From Blastobasis lacticolella (Eukaryota > Arthropoda > Insecta > Lepidoptera > Blastobasidae), in the NCBI GenBank assembly GCA_905147135.1, contig LR990044.1:16062122-16126121 (forward strand): a stretch of DNA of 64,000 nt, written 5' to 3'. This document shows, piece after piece, positions 31,768 to 43,423 of this stretch (position 1 is the first letter of the stretch; each line of letters begins with the position of its first letter). Under the pieces are notes generated by a model, which had not been told where the DNA came from, made no database searches, and was given only the letters and a program-made list of their open reading frames with translations. The position numbers and the translations under genes are program-made.

Positions 31768-31860
31768 ACTTGGTGTTAATATCTCAGTCATAAAGTTTGT
31801 GCTATCACGCACGAGGGCCCGGGGTCCGCCTTGACCACTATCCAAGATTTGAAAGATCTC
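31768..31860 (-). mobile_element. tRNA-SINE 3' stub
   Basis: The complement contains 'ggcggaccccgggccctcgt' and 'gatagcacaaac', then a diverged tail. Confidence 0.65.
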
Positions 31861-31898
31861 TAAAAAGCCACATTAGCGTTACATAATATGATTCATTG

Positions 31899-32163
31899 GC
31901 CATGTGCTGTCCGGCAGAGAATAATAGCACCAACCCTTTACACTGGTGGGTGTCGTATAAAGCGATGAACGTTCTCGAGGTAAAATATCTAGTCTCCCTG
32001 GGCTGGAATATGGGCAGCAGCATTTTCCATTGTTATATTTATAAAACTGCGATCTCCAATTCGCCTGCCAAGTGTAGAAATCATGGCAATAATTTCACCT
32101 TTCGTGGGAGAGTCCCTAAGTCCTGCAGTGGACTGTTATGGGCTGTGATGATGATGATTATTA
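31899..32163 (+). mobile_element. 255-bp SINE-like element, copy 3
   Basis: It starts near 'catgtgctgtccggcagaga', contains 'gcagcattttccattgttat' and 'tcctgcagtggactgtta', and ends 'gctgtgatgatgatgatt'. Confidence 0.82.
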
Positions 32164-32331
32164 TTCATATTAATTTGTTACAAACTTACCTGCAGCGTTA
32201 CGACAACAAAATGACATTTGAAAATGGCGTCACTTAATTCCAGTATTGGCCACCGGATAGTTTTTGGCACTCTAATATGAATCATAATATTAAACGTTAA
32301 TGTGGCCTTTTTAGACCCCATGGTCAGTGAC

Positions 32332-32533
32332 TCCAGGGGAACCGATCACTATATTTATTTACCCTCACCGTAAGAGCATCGGTTAGTGTTCAACTAATGT
32401 ACATTAGTAATTAGTATAGTAAGTCATGTGCTCGTATATAACTTCGAAAAGAGTCATTGGTACATAACATGTTCGAACCCGGTACCTTGGGATACGAGTC
32501 GGACTTTACCATTAAGGTCACCGAAAGGCACGT
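32332..32533 (-). mobile_element. tRNA-SINE, head half
   Basis: The complement includes the decayed tRNA-like head (gggttcgaac box B near 32471-32482), 'gagttatgtac'-like sequence and 'gatgctcttacggtgaggg'. The 3' half is missing. Confidence 0.7.
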
Positions 32534-33225
32534 TTAAAACTTATGCTGTCAAATTCTCCAATTAACTAAAAATATATTATTTTATACATTTAGAATCTAC
32601 GCCATGTTGTTTACTATAGTTGAATGTTTCGATTATCCTTACTTGATGTAAGTGGATTTTTTTAAAAACAATATCTTAATTTTATTTTAAATTTAATGAA
32701 AACGTGAGATCAAGTAAAAGGTTGTAATGTAAAACTTTTGAACTTCACGGTGGGAAAGAGAAAATCTGATAGCGCTGTCTCGTTTATACACATTGAAAGC
32801 TAAAAACAATACTAATCTTTTTACACGTGGCCGGAATTAGAACTAAAGCCACCATATTCGTCATACCATATCGTTTTATTAATAAATTTAACATTGCAGA
32901 ATACTTAGGATGCACACCAAATAACAAAATACGAAAAGAATCTGTAAATATTCTATTATAAGTAAAGTACATTTATCTAGCATGTTATTCGGTTTAAAAT
33001 TACGATGTTTCAAAATCAAAATGTGAAACGGAACGTTACTGAATACTCGTCAATACCGATACTGAGTTCGGCGTCCGAATTCTGTGACGGACGATGGACG
33101 GACGTCATTCCAGAGGGTAGGATAAAAATTGCGGTATGCTGGAGATCAACAGTACCGCGCCCGGTGTGCGGGGCGTCCCCCCTTCCGCGCGTACCTCATA
33201 CCGCGATTGCCACGTCGATTTGTGA
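32534..33225. other. No recognisable gene
   Basis: AT-rich to 32990. From about 33060 to 33220 there is a moderately GC-rich stretch ('gtaccgcgcccggtgtgcgg') with an open plus-strand frame (33005-33334) but no recognisable domain. A minus-strand frame at 32784-32972 is also unrecognised. Confidence 0.35.
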
Positions 33226-33700
33226 ACAAAATGAGACAGCGCTATCAGTTTTTCTCTTTCCTACCATTTTCTCTTTCCATAGATTTGCCCTGTGGGTATC
33301 AGCGGAACTACTTTTCATAAATATTAAATGTTGAAACAACTAAGAGCAATATTCGTTTTGCTGTTGTCAAATTCATCGTCATGGTACGATTCATCATACA
33401 AAATTTCGGTGAACGATTTAAGAACAGAATTGTTTTTCTGACAAGCTGGCAAGCCTGCTAAATGTTGCTCATAATTAGAATAACCAAGGCAATTCTGTTT
33501 AGGTCCTTCTATAAGAGCTCATGGTAATCCTCAGGGGCCTTACCATGAACTCTTATATCAGGACCTAAACAGAACTGCCCTGCTTAGAACGAGACAGCGC
33601 TATACGTGTCACATAAGCTTGTCTCGTTCAAACCGAAAGCACTTCTGTTTAGGTCCTGCTATAAGAGTTCATGGTAAGCCCTCAGGTTATTTTGACACAT
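33226..33700. repeat. Dispersed repeat with a 40-bp-arm hairpin
   Basis: 33290-33530 matches the complement of 28845-29095. Within it, 33489-33530 ('ggcaattctgtttaggtcct', 'agagctcatggtaa') and 33540-33579 ('ttaccatgaactctta', 'aggacctaaacagaactgcc') are inverted arms. A third partial arm lies at 33640-33682 ('ctgtttaggtcctgctataa'). Confidence 0.7.
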
Positions 33701-34246
33701 TGCGGAAAAACGAGTACACTCAATTTATTTTACTGACAATAATAAACTATATAGAGGAAATATAACTCGACGCTATTGAGTATTCTATAACCTTAATAAG
33801 CCGTCTTAATTATTGTACACCATTTAAAATTAGTTGGTTTATACTATCTAAATTAGGTCAACGTCTACTAAGTCAAATGTTGACACATTTGAAAAGAACC
33901 ATAATTCCATGAAGGAGGGCGCTAGGTCTTTTTCTGAAATGTCATTATTCTAATTTTACCATGGACTTACCACCCAAAACTGTACTGCGCACTGCTCTGA
34001 CTAAAACCGGGCAGAGCGAGAGTCTTCATCGATAGTCCTGTGTCCCTTTCTAGTGTTGCCACCATTGTTGATGCAAATTCCGAATTAAATAATAAATAAA
34101 ATAGACATTTATTTCCATAATCGTTGCACACGATTAATTTTCAATTACTTTTATTACTTAGCGCCAGGGCCAGGCAGAGCCGGACCGGGTGCAATCTGAA
34201 GGCATATTTTCACCAGGGTCCAGCCCAAGGTTTCCCGGCTACTCGG
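33701..34246. other. No recognisable gene
   Basis: AT-rich, no coding frame and no repeat I could place. Confidence 0.35.
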
Positions 34247-34560
34247 AAACGATTGGTCCTAGAACACTAGGTCCTAGAGTGAAATGATAGCACTCCTCGA
34301 GATCTACATTTTGTATGAGCGCTGTCAAAATTAAATATTTTATAACTCGGAATTAGGTCCTAAAATACTAGTTTCAAGAGAGAAATTATAGTACTTGTTG
34401 ATCTACATTTCGAATGACAGCTGTCAAACTTAAAACTTAAATAACTATGAAACTATTAGTCCTAGAACACTAGTTATGAAGAGAAGTGATAGTGCTCGTC
34501 GAGATCTACATTTCGGATGGCAGCTGTTAAACTTAGAACTGTTGTAACTCGGAAACCGTC
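34247..34560. repeat. Tandem satellite, about three units of 95-100 bp
   Basis: The units share 'gatctacatttcg', 'cagctgtcaaactta', 'ctagaacactag' and 'gagaagtgatagtgctcg'. They are clearly diverged from one another, so the array is old. A single related unit appears at 28517-28600. Confidence 0.7.
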
Positions 34561-34741
34561 ATTCTCGGTATTTCAGGTTTTCACATTAACGACATTAAAA
34601 TGCATAGCAATTATTTCTGCAATTACGTGTGCAGTGATTGAAGAATGCTATAGAAAGCACCTGTGTAGTCTTGGGGGCTGCCCCAAGAAAATCCACTTAA
34701 CCTGCACTATCATTAACTATCGTGCATCAAACAGACTCCGG

Positions 34742-34744
34742 TAA
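34742..34744. repeat. Left TAA target duplication of the array
   Basis: TAA precedes the first base of the left inverted repeat. The matching TAA is at 53636-53638. A 3-bp TWA duplication is typical of PIF/Harbinger elements. Confidence 0.55.
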
Positions 34745-34801
34745 AGCTACGCGTCGACTAGTCCGCACCGCAAGAGCCGCACGCGCCGCACGCATCGCAT
34801 T
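34745..34801 (+). repeat. Left 57-bp terminal inverted repeat
   Basis: GC-rich, built from CGCAC motifs. It differs from the complement of the right terminus (53579-53635) at two positions. It is repeated, slightly longer, at the unit 1/unit 2 junction (41771-41838). Confidence 0.85.
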
Positions 34802-35343
34802 GAGATATTGCTGACGTTGCTGATGGCATGGCCACACTGGCCGCACCGCACGCACCGCAATTGCGGGCAGGGATGCCAACTGTGTATCATGGTGTGGTCT
34901 AATAAATGACACTTCAAAATAACGCTTAGATGGTAACCCCGATTGCTCTTTCTCTTTGCTCTAAAAAAAATTAAAGTCTTTGCTGACTGTCGGTACGGGT
35001 TATCCCTCTATATTTATAATATTAGTTCATTAAAGTATCATTTAATTTCTTGTAATGGATATTGATGAAGAGATGTTGTTTGTTGGCAGATTAAGAGGAA
35101 CGTAAACCGAAATAACGTCAAGCATGGGTTCATAAAAAAAATATGAGAGACCAATATTTTTTGATTACATTCGTATCACAGAAATGAAACAAAAACAGAA
35201 TCCATGTTGCCCTAAAGAGATGTGGTGCATGCAGGGTGTGACAATCTCCTTTGTTGTACATGACATACACTCATCGGGTCTTACAACGCACCGCCATTTC
35301 GTAGCGTTCGGACATATTTTTCCTCAACGAAAAATATTTTAAA

Positions 35344-35941
35344 ATGCCGTCATGTGTAGTGAAATCGTGTAAAAGTTACTGGAAAAAATGTAACAAGGCA
35401 GGAGGAATTACCTACCACGCGTAAGTAATCATGATTCGTGCTACTTTTTTTATTAATGTTTTATTTACTTTGGTGCAAATTTCGAACAAAAGTACAACGA
35501 TGTGGCTACCTGTTTTTGGGAAAATTCCCTAAAAGTGGGGAATTCTTTATTAAATTTGTGACTCAGATCAGGTTACGAATTTGGATTACCTATCGTATCT
35601 GAAAAGAACTTGAATGATTATAATTATAGTCTACCCTACGTACTGCTATGATGTTAGCAAAGTAGTCCGATTTTATAAATAAATAATATAACACCGCTTT
35701 CTGCGGAGCCCTTATTATTTTCGATCTCGATTTTATTTTAACCGGGTTATATTATTTTAATAGGTTTCCTAGAAATAAAAACCGTAAAGATGATTGGTTT
35801 CTAATTATACGAAACTGTAGAAGAGAAACCAATTGGAACCCATCATCTGCGAGTACCGTGTGCAGTGCACATTTTGATGACGTGGATTTTATAACAACCG
35901 CGAAGGGGCTACGATGCTTGGTTCCGTACGCCTTTCCATAA
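35344..35941 (+). CDS. Stand-alone THAP-domain protein in a P-like element
   Basis: Two exons, 35344-35420 and 35764-35941, with GC/GTAAGT donor and TAATAG acceptor, encode 84 residues. It starts MPSCVVKSCKSYWKKC. The zinc-binding pattern is C4, C9, C59, H62 (TVCSAHF), with the invariant region DDWFLIIR and the closing LVPYAFP just before the stop. This is a full-length THAP zinc finger and nothing else. The first exon has the same length (77 nt) and the same intron phase as the THAP exon of the transposase at 1976. In P elements this domain binds sites near the element ends, and truncated forms can act as repressors (known for Drosophila P). Here a repressor or competitor role is inference. 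Both exons are intact. Confidence 0.82.
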
Positions 35942-36014
35942 CGGGTAAATGACCTGAATAGCTATTTTTTTTAATAATTTGATGTATTTGTACCCGCATC
36001 GGATAGCAGAATAA

Positions 36015-36460
36015 GAAAATAGGGCAGGATAGGGGTCCGACAAGGCTAAGGTACGGAATACGGGTGGGAAACGGCAGGCGTACGGCAGGGCTACGGGAGA
36101 GGTACGGCAGGGTTACGGTAGACCTAGGGGAGGGTTGCGAGAGGGGTACGGCACGGATTATGGGAGCACGATAAGGCTACGGTGAGGGTACGGGAGGGAA
36201 ACGGCAGGCGTACGGCAGGGCTGTGGGAAGGATACGGTAGGGGTACGGCAGGCATACGATAGGGTTACGGTAGGCCTATGGGAGGGGTACGTCAGGTATA
36301 CGGTAGGGTTACGGTAGGCCTATAGGAGTGGTACGGGAGTGCTGCGGAAGGGATACGACAGGGCCACGGGAGGGGTACAGCAGGCATACGGTGTGGTTAA
36401 GTGAAGGGCGCGGGGAGGGTACGTGACGGGTACGGCAGGCATACGGGAGGGGTACGGATT
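36015..36460. repeat. G-rich minisatellite (GGTACGG/GGCAGG units)
   Basis: About 430 bp of degenerate units such as 'ggtacggcagggttacggta' and 'gggagggaaacggcaggcgt'. All the G-rich sequence is on the plus strand. It lies inside the P-like element, downstream of the THAP stop codon. Confidence 0.8.
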
Positions 36461-36534
36461 TAAATTCCGTGCCGTCCTCGCCTTAAATTTTTATACCTAC
36501 TTACGAGCATTGTAGTGTATGTAGCCTTGTAAGG

Positions 36535-36775
36535 CTAGTTTCCCACAAGCGCGCTCCATACAAACGTATGTTTGATCATATTTTCAAAGTACACAGGTTT
36601 TTAATTTCTATAGAAATCTTGAATCTCATATAACTTTGAATTGATATATTTATTATACCACAAGCATCGATATTAGTTTCTGGATCACGTCTACAAAATT
36701 TCATTGATTTTGATAGCGCAATATTGAAAATATGATAAAACTTCATTTGTATGGAGCGTACTCGGGGAGACTCCT
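36535..36775. mobile_element. Hairpin MITE nested in the P-like element
   Basis: 'gcgcgctccatacaaacgta' on the left and 'acttcatttgtatggagcgt' on the right are inverted. The match continues inward with 'gatcatattttcaa' and 'ttgaaaatatgata'. It is the same family as 20095-20545. Confidence 0.7.
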
Positions 36776-38040
36776 CTTATCAACATATTTCATTACTTAA
36801 GAATTTTTAAATAAATAATTACAATCAGAAATTAATAATTTTTATTTATTTATTATTGTAAAGTTGTATTGCTAACATAATACATAAAGAAGGCAAAATG
36901 AATCATGTATATGGCAACCCTAAAATTACGCAAACATATAAAATGGCGGCCATTTCTATGCTTCCCTCATGACTTAAGACACATGGATTCTGTTTTTGTT
37001 TCATTTCTGTGATTCGTATGTTAAAAATCTAGTTTCATAGTTTCCGAGATATTCTCAAGCCCTATTTGACAAAACAACATACAAAGTTTAGAAGGGCTGT
37101 AGTGCCAGAAAAAGACTGGTAGTTTGTTTAAGGTAAGCATATATTATTAATTGGTACGTATTTACATATTTCCTATATTATTATTAGGTACTATTAATTA
37201 TTTACACTCCGTTGCAAAAAAACGGACTTATAGGTCAACTTTCATACAATCCTTCGAAGGCCATTTAAAATGGTAACGCGGGCAAAAGCTAAACTGTCAT
37301 AAAATCGATTTCTACGCGGGCGTGTTTGCGGGCGAAAGCTGGTCAAAATATATTTCCAGTTTTATTGGTCTTAAAAATACTTTTCTTTGTTCTATTTCAA
37401 TTTCAAAACCAAACCTCAAAAACATCTTTATATCATAACATTATTACTTACTTATTTCAGATATATTACTGTTTGTACAAATTTGTACAAGCATTCAAAC
37501 CGTCTGCACGAGTCGGATTGAGCAGAGCAACTATACCTACGAGGGGCCACGAGTTGCTGATACATACAAAATCAAAATGCATATTTAAAAAGCGTGTAAA
37601 GGAACATTATGTGCCTGTATTTATTTTATTTTATATGTATGTGTATTTATAAATATACTATATTGTGTGTATTTAGTATCTCATTTATAATTTATGTAGT
37701 TTATTAAATATATATATGTTTTTAAACTAATGCGCACGTCTCATCCCCTATAATCTATAATGTCCCTCTTCTATAGGCCTGCTGGAAGAGAGTTCTTCTT
37801 AGAAATAAGTAGTGCCTGTTGTGTCGTCTTTAATTTTGTAATTTCTGTATACTATATTGTATGCAAAAATTATTATTTTTTATATTGTGTGCAATAAATT
37901 GTTAAATAAATGAATACAACAAAGAGTAACATCTAGGATCTACGAGCTCATCTAACTTAAAAGGTCGTCAATTACAATCAAATTACAATAATTTTTAGGA
38001 CCTAAATGGTTTACTGTAAACATTTAAGTTTTATTCAATA

Positions 38041-38800
38041 CTAGCAGCCGCGGCTTCGCACGAGTGCCACTACGGGTACACGGTTTACTTTCAAGCGAAA
38101 ATTATTCCATTCCTAACACAACCGCTGCGTAGGGAGCCGACCGCGTGAGTAAGCCGCGCGGCACTTTATTTCTTGACATTGACTCCCCTCCACGTACCCC
38201 GTGCTGCCTAGATAGTCGAGCGGACTGAGCGGCGAACACGCGACTTTTTTCTAATATTTACATTTTTAAACTCGTGATATCTTTCGAATGGAATGTCTGA
38301 ATTGAATAATTCAAAAAGTTATATAAAGGTATTGAAGCAGTCGTGAATATAAAGTAATTGATTTTGATAGGGATTATAGCTAAGGTACAAATAAAGAACG
38401 TTTTTTAGCGGCGGCATTTCAATTAAATTTTAAAAATAAAGGACCATTATTGTGACATAACTATAATGGTAAGACATATACTGTCGCAACACTTTTTGTA
38501 GATAATGATGTGTTCTGCAAAGTCATAGTACATTATTTTGTTCTATCATCAATAGTTTTCGCAGCACACGCGTTGTAAGGAATTTTTTGGGTATTTTTTA
38601 CACCTTGGATTACATTATTGGAGTTTTGGTAATGATCCATAATTTTTTAGAAAATATAATATAGCTTATGTCACCCGGGGATAGTGTAGCTTCCCAACGG
38701 TGAAAGAATTTTTGAAATCGGTCTTGTAGTTTCGAAGCCTATTCAATACAAACAAACAAAAATTCAAACCTTTCCTCTTTATAATATTATTATTCAATAT
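38041..38800. repeat. LINE-like 3' region inside unit 1 (also in units 2 and 3)
   Basis: It begins 'actagcagccgcggcttcgc' and ends with 'agtttcgaagcctattcaat' and 'acaaacaaacaaaaattcaa' plus 'cctctttataatatta'. Such ends are common in arthropod non-LTR repeats. Equivalents lie at about 44035-44790 and 50420-51180, so this insertion is older than the triplication. Confidence 0.55.
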
Positions 38801-40254
38801 CTACTTAGTTACTTTTGGGTTTTGAATTTTTGAGGTACTTAGGATTTGAATTTTTCTTACTAAGAAGTCAAAATAATGACCACACTACAATATTTTTGAG
38901 TAAATGTTTTATTTTAAATATCTAATTTTTATTCAATAGCTACATTATTAACGGTTTTGAAATTGTCTCCCAACAGCCGTGTCATTCTATTGCTGAAAGA
39001 TAGGTATCTCCTACTATTGAGTACGTCTCAGCCTGAACTTCGAATTGTAATAGCATTATAAGAGTAGGTATAGTATTCTGTACTATACCCACTATTATAC
39101 TAGTATTGCGCACGAAAGTTAGCTGAGTCCTGATATGTAGATCTACAAATTACAGAAAGATATATTGAATTATCAATGTTCATGCTTTGCTTCTTGGCTT
39201 TACAAAGCAGACACTTTTTGTGCTGGTAAGTGTATGTCATCGCCGTCGCCGCCGCTGACACCGGGTCTATCTGATTGTCTGTGTTTGTGGCACTATATAA
39301 CTCTTTACAGCGGTATGCCTATGCATACCGGCCATACAAATGGATCTGGCAAACTGCGTTTAGATTATAAAATTCTTTGGCCGGGTTTACATAAAAAGAC
39401 GTAAATTCGAAAATTTCAGAACAAGGCGACTATGGAGTGACCAACTAGAAAAAGTTACTGAATTTATTAATTCTTAATATTTAGTGTGTAGCACTAAGAA
39501 ATCGGGTGTTATGTTAATTTACACGTTTAATAAATTGAGTAATAAAACGTGTAATAACACTAAGAAATAAAAACGGACCTCTTTCCTGATACAGGCATGT
39601 TTAGGTACCAACAATCGTGACTAAGCCTTCGATATTATCCGCGATGTCTCACACCACATAAACCATACATCTAACATGTGTAAACAAGCTCAGCAATTTT
39701 GCGGGCTCAGTACTCTAGGGTGTTCCCAAGGGTAGGTGAACTAGGAACGGGTTAACAATGAAACCAGTCGAAGTCCAGATTCAAAAAAGGTATATTAAAA
39801 ATTCACATCACAAATTATACACGGTACATATCACTACCGCGATGTAAAAGGTAGGCGGCGCCATCTAGTGACATGAAGCGGAACTATATATAAAATGTAT
39901 GACTAAAACAGTGTGATGTTAAAATACGTTCAACAATGTGCATAATATGGAAGATGCGAATATTGTAATTGAAATGGAAATAAGTCAATACAACAAGCTG
40001 AACGTTTGTTTAACTTAATGAAACTTAACACCAGTAATTCGAGTAGTAAATCAGGATTCAGGACTAGACCCTACTCGCCGGACTCATGCAGCACGGATCC
40101 AAAATAATTGAACTTCTATGTTCTATTGCCATTTACGCTGTTTATACGAATGGTTTCAAGATCCGCGCTGCAGCTAGCCATATAGGTCTTCTTTTAGCGA
40201 CGTTAAGCTTCAAACCACAGTAGATCTATATATAATACCTGTATTTGATCCGTA

Positions 40255-40345
40255 TATCCCCTAGTGTTGCTGATGTCCATAGGCGGCGGTGACCACTTTC
40301 CATCAGGTGGCCCGCTTGCCTGTTTCTCAGCCGTATAAAAAAAAT
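40255..40345 (+). mobile_element. LINE 3' stub with poly(A), present in all three units
   Basis: 'gttgctgatgtccataggcg', 'ccatcaggtggcccgcttgc' and 'cagccgtataaaaaaaatt'. Matching stubs lie at about 46245-46330 and 52105-52190. They share the tail of the LINE at 9434-9735. Confidence 0.75.
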
Positions 40346-42475
40346 TATACAAACTTCAATATGTAATAATCTCAACAGTGTGGCTTCTGCACCACCCGTT
40401 ATTTTACAGGTCATCAAAATAAGTATTATTGAAGCTACTCCATAGATGCTCTGTTCTAGGAACAACAAACATTGGGCCAAATATTGGCAATGTTTCCAAG
40501 TCAACCAGAACTTAATTTATTTTTCTTCAATTTGACTATTACTTATAATATAACTTATTGTATGAAAATAGCATTTAAAAATTTACCAGTTCCTAATTTA
40601 TTTTTCGCCAAAGTAAAACACTATAAAATTTCGCCACGCTGTCTCCAAACTTCGCCAGTATAACGAAAAAATAATCCAATGTGGCAACACTGTCAACGAG
40701 AATTTCTTTCTAAAAAGAGAAGTCTATAGTTTCGATTGCTCTATGATCCAAAATCTTTGGTTTCGAGCAATTATCTAGAACTCTCAGTCACAAATTAAAA
40801 AATACTAACAGTTGATAATAGCAGTAGGTTCGAATGGGTACTTAACAACTTATATCCTTCTCTATCAGACATGTCATATGCACCATTAAAAAAGGAAACA
40901 AAATATAGATTGTGACTCCAGCTATAAGTAGGCTCTAAAGTCGAATATATTTGCGGCAAATTCTATAGTTTAATATCCGTGTGACGTCACGGGCCGGCCC
41001 TCAGGGTTCCCAACCCAGCGATTTCTTCCACAAATTTAGGGGTATGTGGGATTAGATATTTTAGATAATGTTCATATTGTTGGGGTATATTTAGTGGCTT
41101 AGGTACTTTGTTTATATTTAATTTTACATAAAATTATTAAGGCAGATTATATTATAGCTTTAGACGCTGTCTATAAGTGAAGCGACTTAGGAAATTATAA
41201 GAATGATTGACATCAACAAGTAATCAACCTGATTTAGAATAATGAAGACGTCCATCTTTTAGCTCCTATCTTGTTGTATACAGACGGTCCTCATTATTCA
41301 ATCAGTTATGCTTAGGTATCTACTTGTTGATTTCAATCAATCTTATAATTTCGCTGGTTGCTAAACTTCTTAGACAGAGTTTAACACATTAAGTTCACAG
41401 ATGTTGTACGCGTACAAGGAAGGAGATTAATGTCTTAGAGGTCAGCTAAGGACATTTCTTTTGTTGTAAAATTGGTCAGCAGCGTTTCCTGTTTTTTGAT
41501 TTACGTGCCAAGCGTGGAGTTTGTGACAAACCCCCCCACTAGTTTATAGCAGGCTTAAATACTGAAGTGCAGTTATAATTTAAACTTACAATGTTTTTCT
41601 TATATTTATGGGTAAATATTTTAGGACTTACTCTCCCATTTCAGGCAAATAACGCCTTTTTTTCTTGTATCCCTGTCCGCATCGCCCGCATTTTATGCTG
41701 GTATCCCTAACTACTGACAATGCGGTGCGGCTGTGCGGCGCGGCCAGTGCGGGTAGTGAACGCACTCCTAAGCTACGCGTCGACTAGTCCGCACCGCAAG
41801 AGCCGCACGCGCCGCACGCGCCGCACGCATCGCATTGAGATATTGCTGACGTTGCTGATGGCATGGCCACACTGGCCGCACCGCACGCACCGCAATTGCG
41901 GGCAGGGATGCCTACTGTGTATCATGGTTTGGTCTAATAAATGACACTTCAGAATAACGCTTAGATGGTAACCCCGATTGCTCTTTCTCTTTGCTCTAAA
42001 AAAAATTAAAGTCTTTGCTGACTGTCGGTACGGGTTATCCTTCTATATTTATAATATTAGTTCATTAAAGTATCATTTAATTTCTCGTAATGGATATTGA
42101 TGAAGACATGTTGTTTGTTGGCAGATGAAGAGGAACGTAAACCGAAATAACGTCAAGCATGGGTTCATAAAATAAATATGAAGAGTCAATATTTTTTGAT
42201 TACATTCGTATGTAAAAATCTATTATTAGGTACTATTAATTATTTACACTCCGTTGCAAAAAAACGGACAAATAGGTCAACTTTCATACAATCCTTCGAA
42301 GGCCATTTAAAATGGTAACGCGGGCAAAAGCTAAACTGTCATTAAAACGATTTCTACGCGGGCGTGCTTGCGGGCAAAAGCTGGTCAAAATAGATTTCCA
42401 GTTTTATTGATTTAAAAAATACTTTTCTTTGTTCTATTTCAATTTCAAAACCAAACCTTAAAAACATATTTATAT

Positions 42476-42769
42476 TTTAGCGGTGCAGGATAATGGTAGC
42501 CGCCTATGTTGGCAAGCGAAGATGGAGAGAAGGTAGAAAAGGGTAATTACCCACCTGGCCGGGTGTTGTGACCAGGGGACCAAGGGCCCGACAGTTGATC
42601 GTCGGAAGTTGTATATATGCCGTGGAAGTTGGCACATTTCTCTAGCGCGATGTAGAATTGTAAGCGCCATCTATGTGCGGATGCTTGCCAACTTTGTGTT
42701 CGTGTACTCGTAATGTGAGTATCGTTGAGTCTTCCCTATTTGAGCAGTAGAGCGATAGATGTCGCCACA
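42476..42769 (-). repeat. 3' LTR of the miniature element
   Basis: Direct repeat of 43130-43423, apparently identical. Confidence 0.85.
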
Positions 42770-42811
42770 GTACTCCCTCCGGAGACTGGAGGTCGATACT
42801 GAAGCGAGAAG

Positions 42812-42912
42812 CGTTGAAGCTGACTAGAGTAGCGTAGTCAGTGTGGCGATGCGGTGAGTCGTGTTGAAGCTGACTAGAGTAGCGTAGTCAGTGTGGCGAT
42901 GCGGTGAGTCGT
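42812..42912. repeat. Tandem duplication of about 50 bp in the element's interior
   Basis: 'gaagctgactagagtagcgt' followed by 'agtcagtgtggcgatgcggt' occurs twice in succession. Confidence 0.85.
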
Positions 42913-43129
42913 GGCGAAGCTCTAGCGTGAGCAGTGCCGAAGCGTTGCTGTTCCCAAGTCTATAGTCGAGACTGGGTGGGGACAGTGAGAGGCCGCAGAT
43001 GAGCGAGCAGGTAGCACGCGTCCGTGCAGTCGAGGGTCGTGACAGGAAGCACGCGTCCGTGCCGCCTATGGTCAAGGTAGCGTAGGTAGTTCGGTAGGGA
43101 AGACGTAAGTATCACGTCGGGGTCACCAC

Positions 43130-43423
43130 TTTAGCGGTGCAGGATAATGGTAGCCGCCTATGTTGGCAAGCGAAGATGGAGAGAAGGTAGAAAAGGGTAA
43201 TTACCCACCTGGCCGGGTGTTGTGACCAGGGGACCAAGGGCCCGACAGTTGATCGTCGGAAGTTGTATATATGCCGTGGAAGTTGGCACATTTCTCTAGC
43301 GCGATGTAGAATTGTAAGCGCCATCTATGTGCGGATGCTTGCCAACTTTGTGTTCGTGTACTCGTAATGTGAGTATCGTTGAGTCTTCCCTATTTGAGCA
43401 GTAGAGCGATAGATGTCGCCACA
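43130..43423 (-). repeat. 5' LTR of the miniature element
   Basis: In minus orientation this copy precedes the putative primer-binding site at about 43129-43110. Confidence 0.85.

Larger units (their letters stand above)
35177..37011 (+). mobile_element. Non-autonomous P-like element with 31-bp TIRs and 8-bp TSD
   Basis: Both ends read CACAGAAATGAAACAAAAAC and remain identical for 31 bp. The flanking octamer ATTCGTAT is present at 35169-35176 and 37012-37019. Units 2 and 3 carry the site once ('acattcgtatgtaaaaatc'), giving empty sites. A 31-bp TIR and an 8-bp duplication are exactly the P-element arrangement. At 1835 bp it contains a THAP-only gene (35344-35941), a G-rich minisatellite (about 36015-36460) and a hairpin MITE (36535-36775), but no catalytic domain. 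Its TIR differs from that of the element at 1853-6200, so it is a separate family. Confidence 0.93.
34745..41770 (+). repeat. Array unit 1
   Basis: It has the left inverted repeat, and its right end stops at 'gtgaacgcactccta' without the right inverted repeat seen in units 2 and 3. It holds a private P-like insertion at 35177-37011, and without it is about 5.2 kb. The 80-codon frame at 39165-39404 (ADTFCAGKCMSSPSPPLTPG) recurs in units 2 and 3, but most differences between copies change the protein, so it is not supported as a gene. Confidence 0.8.
42476..43423 (-). mobile_element. Miniature LTR retrotransposon (TRIM-like), young
   Basis: Two direct 294-bp repeats (42476-42769 and 43130-43423) flank 360 bp of non-coding DNA. 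I saw no difference between the repeats. On the minus strand the LTR starts TGTGGCGACATC. The sequence just inside the 5' LTR, GTGGTGACCCCGACGTGATA, looks like a tRNA primer-binding site of insect LTR elements. The purine-rich 'ccggaggga' just before the 3' LTR fits a polypurine tract. ATAT flanks both sides (42472-42475 and 43424-43427), and units 1 and 3 preserve the empty site. The LTR end CTAAA lacks the usual terminal CA. No gag or pol is present, so movement would need a partner element. Confidence 0.85.

Noticed and set aside
34727..34912. Minus-strand frame across the left TIR (also 48904-49164)
   Set aside because: It lies in a GC-rich inverted repeat with skewed composition. The frame is a by-product of CGCAC motifs.
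39165..39404. 80-codon frame repeated in all three array units (also 45173-45385 and 51556-51795)
   Set aside because: Most differences among the copies change amino acids, the start varies, and no domain is recognisable. Its persistence reflects recent duplication, not selection.
42824..43075. Minus-strand 83-codon frame inside the miniature LTR element
   Set aside because: It spans an internal tandem duplication and has no gag or pol similarity.
42476..43423. CRISPR-like or satellite direct repeats
   Set aside because: There are only two long repeats, with a primer-binding-like site, a polypurine-like tract and a target duplication, which fit LTRs.
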